Assembly (NCBI GenBank): GCA_902362725.1
Contig: CABIXM010000008.1
Location: forward strand, 154,394-161,220
Direction: 5' to 3'
Source of the DNA: Clostridiaceae bacterium
Lineage (GTDB): Bacteria; Bacillota; Clostridia; Lachnospirales; Lachnospiraceae
Length of the DNA stretch: 6,827 nucleotides
The position numbers and the translations under genes are program-made. Positions 4,044 through 6,827 of this stretch are shown piece after piece. The number at the start of each line of letters is the position of its first letter. Positions within the stretch are counted from its first letter, which is position 1. The notes beneath the pieces were generated by a model. The model saw only the letters and a program-made list of their open reading frames with translations, was not told the origin of the DNA and ran no database searches.

Positions 4044-5973
4044 ATGCTATCTTTATACAAGAGTGTCCACCTCGATGCAGGTTGACGGATACAGCTTGGA
4101 TGCCCAGCGTGACAAGCTGCGGAAGTATGCGGCATACGAGGATATGATCGTTGCCGGGGAGTATTCTGACGAGGGCTTTTCCGGAAAGAACATTCAAGGG
4201 CGGCAGGAGTTTCAACGGATGCTGAATGACATCCAGGACGGCAAAGATGATGTTTCTTATGTGTTGGTCTTTAAGCTGTCCCGATTTGGCAGAAATGCAG
4301 CGGACGTTCTGAATTCTTTGCAACTCATGCAGGATTTCGGTGTCAATCTGATCTGCGTGGAGGATGGCATTGACAGCTCCAAGGATGCAGGAAAGCTGAT
4401 GATCTCTGTGCTGTCTGCGGTGGCAGAGATTGAGCGAGAAAATATCCGCACACAGACAATGGCAGGACGTGAGCAAAAGGCTCGTGAGGGCAAATGGAAC
4501 GGCGGTTTCGCTCCATATGGATACAAACTGGAAAATGGAAACCTTGTCATTGCAGAGGATGAAGTGGAAGTAATTCGTGTCATTTATGACCGCTACATTC
4601 ACACTAATGAGGGTGTTGCAGGAGTTGCAAAATATCTGAACCGCAATGGTTATACTAAGAAACTAAGACAGAATAATACCATTCCGGGATTTTCAAGAGA
4701 TTTTGTGAAAAATGTATTGTACAATCCTGTTTATATGGGAAAGATTGCTTACGGCAGACGAAGAACAGAAAAGAAACAGGGTACAAGAAACGAGATGCAC
4801 GTGGTTGAGCAGTCGGAGTTCCCGGTTTATGAAGGACAACACGAAGCTATCATTTCCGAAGAGGATTGGTATCTGGCACAGGAAAAGCGCAAGATCAATT
4901 CTTTTAAGCGGGAAAAGGTTAACAATCCAGACCACGCACACATCCTGTCCGGTATCTTGAAATGCCCATGCTGCGGAAAGAGTATGTACGGCAATATCGC
5001 CAAGGCGCACAGCAAGGACAAGAAAACACGGTATTATTACTACTGCAAAAATACGGTAACACCTACCGGGCATGAGTGCAGTTTCCGTCTGAATATCGAG
5101 CAGACGGAAATCAACAAATTTGTGGCGAAGGTTATCTCCGCTATGGTCAACAATCCACGGTTTGTAGAAGCGATTCAGGCGAAAATCGGAACAGCAGTTG
5201 ATACAGAAGATATGGAACGGCAGATTGCTGTCCTACAAGGGCGGCTAAAGCAAGCCTTTGGAACGAAAAGCCGCTTGGAGCGTCAGATGGATACCTTGGA
5301 CATCAATGATGCCCACTATGACAGAAAGATTTTGGACTTGCAGCGCCGCTATGATGAGCAGTATGACACCATAGAGGAAATCGAAGTTCAGATTGGCGAA
5401 TTGCAAAGTCAGATCCGCAGCATCCAGCAGGAGAAGATTTCCGGAGACAATATCTATCGCTTGTTGCTGGCATTTGATGAAGTCTACCATTCCGCAACGG
5501 AAGCGGAGCAGAAGGAGTTTATGAAGGCCTTTATCGAGCGAATTGAGATGTTCCCGGAGAAAAGGAAAGACGGAAGCTGGATAAAGAAGATCGTATTCAA
5601 TTTTCCTGTGCCTGTTGATGGTGAGGAAGTGAAAGAACTTCCCTTGGAAACTGAAACAACTGTCGAGACGGTATGCCTTTTGTCCAAACTTCACACAAAG
5701 CAACATATCGAGATTGATCTAAGCATGGATGACCTGGATTTAACGGCTGCGGAGAGCAAGGCTACCTATGACGAGATCAAAGCCTACGTGCTGGAGAAGT
5801 ACGGTTTGAAGGTGTCCAGCCTGTATATCTCCCAAGTCAAGCGGAAGTGCGGGCTGGATGTGGGACAGAATTATAACCTGCCAAAGAAGGAAGATGCAAA
5901 AGTGCCACAGTGCCCGCCGGAAAAGGAAGCAGCAATCATAGAAGCGCTAAAACATTTCCAGATGATTTCGTAA
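4006..5973 (+). CDS. Large serine recombinase fused to an RlmD-like C-terminal tail
   Basis: A 655-residue site-specific recombinase that should integrate and excise the element. The N-terminal resolvase domain has Y-T-R-V-S with catalytic S21 and R19, L-S-R-F-G-R-N with R93 and R96, and E-R-E-N-I-R-T-Q before the long helix. The Recombinase domain follows (about 165-300). A zinc ribbon has C320, C323, C347 and C358, and residues 395-490 form the coiled coil typical of large serine integrases. Residues 553-655, starting V-E-T-V-C-L-L-S-K, do not look like a recombinase; they match my recollection of the end of clostridial RlmD. This suggests a fusion formed by integration. The start is uncertain: ATG 4006 has AAAAGG 5 nt upstream; GTG 4015 has GGAAGGA 9 nt upstream; CTG 4024 has GGAGG 8 nt upstream and gives the more usual short N-terminus. 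Confidence 0.88.
   Translation: MREVEILKKKQLKCYLYTRVSTSMQVDGYSLDAQRDKLRKYAAYEDMIVAGEYSDEGFSGKNIQGRQEFQRMLNDIQDGKDDVSYVLVFKLSRFGRNAADVLNSLQLMQDFGVNLICVEDGIDSSKDAGKLMISVLSAVAEIERENIRTQTMAGREQKAREGKWNGGFAPYGYKLENGNLVIAEDEVEVIRVIYDRYIHTNEGVAGVAKYLNRNGYTKKLRQNNTIPGFSRDFVKNVLYNPVYMGKIAYGRRRTEKKQGTRNEMHVVEQSEFPVYEGQHEAIISEEDWYLAQEKRKINSFKREKVNNPDHAHILSGILKCPCCGKSMYGNIAKAHSKDKKTRYYYYCKNTVTPTGHECSFRLNIEQTEINKFVAKVISAMVNNPRFVEAIQAKIGTAVDTEDMERQIAVLQGRLKQAFGTKSRLERQMDTLDINDAHYDRKILDLQRRYDEQYDTIEEIEVQIGELQSQIRSIQQEKISGDNIYRLLLAFDEVYHSATEAEQKEFMKAFIERIEMFPEKRKDGSWIKKIVFNFPVPVDGEEVKELPLETETTVETVCLLSKLHTKQHIEIDLSMDDLDLTAAESKATYDEIKAYVLEKYGLKVSSLYISQVKRKCGLDVGQNYNLPKKEDAKVPQCPPEKEAAIIEALKHFQMIS
4011..4015 (+). 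promoter_or_regulatory. GGAGG inside the annotated recombinase start region
   Basis: The strongest ribosome-binding sequence here lies after ATG 4006, within the coding frame. It is 8 nt before an in-frame CTG (4024) and 5 nt before an ATT (4021). It may direct a non-canonical start, or be incidental. Confidence 0.4.
5659..5672 (+). other. attR: Candidate attR crossover site
   Basis: ACTGTC-GA-GACGGT is an imperfect dyad (6 of 7 positions) centred on GA at 5665-5666. Large serine recombinases cut around a central dinucleotide inside imperfectly symmetric sites. It encodes part of T-V-E-T-V, exactly where recombinase-like sequence gives way to the RlmD-like tail. The site is inferred; the other junction is outside the window. 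Confidence 0.55.
5662..5973 (+). pseudogene. rlmD: 3' fragment of rlmD (23S rRNA uracil-5-methyltransferase), joined in frame to the recombinase
   Basis: Codes for 103 residues from V553 of the recombinase frame: V-E-T-V-C-L-L-S-K, then a segment with D-L-T-A-A-E-S-K-A-T-Y, G-L-K-V-S-S-L-Y-I-S-Q-V-K-R-K-C-G, and a last part with C-P-P-E-K-E-A-A-I. From memory, clostridial RlmD/RumA proteins have H-V-E-T-V-x-L-L-S at the end of the methyltransferase fold and then this extension of about 90 residues. Known: rumA/rlmD is a recognised insertion target of serine-recombinase ICEs in Firmicutes. Inferred: integration displaced this 3' end, which is now translated only as the recombinase tail, while the host gene on the far left end received a replacement 3' end. 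The catalytic methyltransferase part is absent here. Confidence 0.65.
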
Positions 5974-6007
5974 AAGCTGTGGTTTCAAATTAGGGTTTGA
6001 TTGCACA

Positions 6008-6059
6008 AAATAGCCAGATCCGTTCTCTACTTATAAAAGTAGTACGGGCCTGGCTATTT
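6008..6059. terminator. Hairpin terminator between convergent genes
   Basis: AAATAGCCAG (6008-6017) pairs perfectly with CTGGCTATTT (6050-6059). Inside, CCGT pairs with ACGG and CTACTT with AAGTAG, so the stem is long. The outer A/T-rich ends supply a short U run for transcripts from either strand. If the RlmD reading is right, this was originally the rlmD terminator and now ends the recombinase mRNA, and it may also stop transcripts of the - strand gene. Confidence 0.75.
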
Positions 6060-6109
6060 ATTACACATTCACTATACTGCATCAATTAATTATTGAAAAT
6101 TCATTGTAA

Positions 6110-6827
6110 TTAGTTGTGATCAGTAGCTGCTAAATATTTGACCCATACAATCACCGCATTGCCATACCGTATTCTTGATCCGCTTTTCCATTTTTTGGTA
6201 AACTTCTCTTCCAGTTTAATCCCCATTTCGTCACTTTTCATGGATGGATTGTTCTCAAGCAAAGACTTTGCAAACACAATTGTATCCGATTGTTCAATAT
6301 TAGCAAATGCTTGGGGGAGGCTACAAATAGTATGGACCTCGTCGCCACTTTTTCTTATTGCACGAGCTGCTACTAAAGCTTCTATCGCATTTCTATAGCC
6401 ATCTGATTTTAGCTCATTGTAATTTGTTCGCCCAGAATCAATCAAATTGTATGCACAAATCATTTTTTCAGGAGAAGTTTGCCCCCAAAACAGGTTTTGC
6501 CCGCCGCTTTGATAACGGCCTCTGCGGTTTCTTGTATCCAAGTTAAATGCAGCAGATTTAGCACTTGGCGCGCTAATTAAATGTGTCTGGCCTTGAACCT
6601 CTTCAAACAAACCTAAGCAAACAAACCAATTATACAGTTTGCTACAATATGTTGCCTTTGTTTTACCATTGATGTTGTTATCGGTATAAATCATATGAAA
6701 TATTTTCGCAAAATGTGAATAATTAAAATATTCAAGTCCCAACTTTTTTACTTTATAGGAAAGACCGCCTCCGGCGCTCTCTTGAACGAAAAAGGCCCGC
6801 GCGGAGGCGGGCATGAAAACGGGACGG
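6110..6827 (-). CDS. Protein of unknown function with winged-helix-like segments (5' incomplete or truncated)
   Basis: I do not recognise the family. The frame is open to the window edge; the first ATG in view is at 6814-6812, giving 234 residues, but no ribosome site precedes it or any later start. Numbering from that ATG, three stretches have the size and pattern of winged-helix modules: about 33-80 (ending Y-N-W-F-V-C-L-G-L-F-E-E-V), 115-163 (N-Y-N-E-L-K, then A-L-V-A-A-R-A-I-R-K-S-G-D-E-V) and 178-228 (ending R-I-R-Y-G-N-A-V-I-V-W-V-K-Y-L). This suggests DNA binding or a regulatory C-terminal half of a larger protein. The first ~19 codons are GC-rich and contain a terminator-like hairpin, while the rest is AT-rich, so the 5' end may have been replaced by rearrangement. 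It is convergent with the recombinase and probably belongs to host flanking DNA or a neighbouring accessory island. Confidence 0.55.
   Translation of the reverse strand, partial: RPVFMPASARAFFVQESAGGGLSYKVKKLGLEYFNYSHFAKIFHMIYTDNNINGKTKATYCSKLYNWFVCLGLFEEVQGQTHLISAPSAKSAAFNLDTRNRRGRYQSGGQNLFWGQTSPEKMICAYNLIDSGRTNYNELKSDGYRNAIEALVAARAIRKSGDEVHTICSLPQAFANIEQSDTIVFAKSLLENNPSMKSDEMGIKLEEKFTKKWKSGSRIRYGNAVIVWVKYLAATDHN
6788..6812 (-). terminator. Terminator-like hairpin on the - strand inside the 5' end of the ORF
   Basis: On the - strand GCCCGC (6812-6807) pairs with GCGGGC (6800-6795) around a 6-nt loop and is followed by CTTTTT (6794-6789). This has the form of an intrinsic terminator for a gene entering from the right, and conflicts with translation of these bases as the start of the - strand gene. 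Confidence 0.55.

Larger units (their letters stand above)
1..5664 (+). mobile_element. Right part of an integrated mobilizable element (MobV relaxase plus large serine recombinase)
   Basis: Seen: consecutive same-strand genes for a CHC2 zinc-finger protein, an SF3 helicase, a MobV relaxase, a small unknown protein, an HTH regulator and a large serine recombinase, with an oriT-like region before the relaxase. No type IV secretion genes are visible. Known: MobV relaxases together with large serine recombinases occur in mobilizable elements of Firmicutes such as Tn4451, which depend on a helper conjugation system. Inferred: the right boundary is inside the recombinase gene at about 5659-5672, where the coding sequence changes to an RlmD-like tail. 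The left boundary and any cargo lie before base 1, so I cannot tell an IME from the tail of a larger ICE. Confidence 0.75.

Noticed and set aside
1..6827. Insertion sequence, tRNA or rRNA gene
   Set aside because: No DDE transposase, terminal repeats of an IS, tRNA cloverleaf or rRNA sequence was seen.

Overview
The window is most likely the right-hand end of an integrated mobilizable element (IME, or the backbone of a larger ICE) from a gut-type Clostridia genome, plus a short stretch of flanking DNA. The organism is inferred from gene content: a MobV relaxase next to a large serine recombinase, a CHC2 zinc-finger protein next to a P4/D5-type helicase, moderate GC, strong GGAGG ribosome binding sites, and a protein tail that I recognise as the C-terminus of clostridial 23S rRNA uracil methyltransferases (RlmD/RumA). 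No database search was possible.

Layout on the + strand: 1-489, the 3' part of a CHC2 zinc-finger (primase-type) gene; 464-1855, an SF3 (P4/D5-type) helicase overlapping it; 1856-2232, a gene-free stretch rich in hairpins and nested repeats that looks like an oriT; 2233-3522, a MobV/Pre relaxase; 3538-3723, a small unknown gene with a TTG start; 3735-3785, a 13-bp inverted repeat that embraces a good promoter; 3813-4043, a small HTH protein; 4006-5973, a large serine recombinase whose last ~100 residues look like the end of RlmD. A hairpin at 6008-6059 probably terminates transcription. On the - strand, 6827-6110 holds a 5'-incomplete or truncated gene with three winged-helix-sized segments, of unknown function.

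How the parts fit: the zinc-finger protein and helicase would support replication of the excised form. The relaxase would nick the oriT at about 2161/2162 so that a helper conjugation system can transfer the element. The HTH protein probably controls its own promoter and, through gene overlap, the recombinase, which integrates and excises the element.

The most interesting observation is the recombinase/RlmD fusion at about 5659-5672. It is best explained as the attR junction made by integration into the 3' part of rlmD: the element ends inside its own recombinase gene, which then reads through into the displaced end of the target gene. If so, the sequence right of 5973 is host DNA next to rlmD. 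The second is a nested-repeat oriT with a pMV158-like nick sequence upstream of the relaxase. The left end of the element and any cargo lie outside the window.
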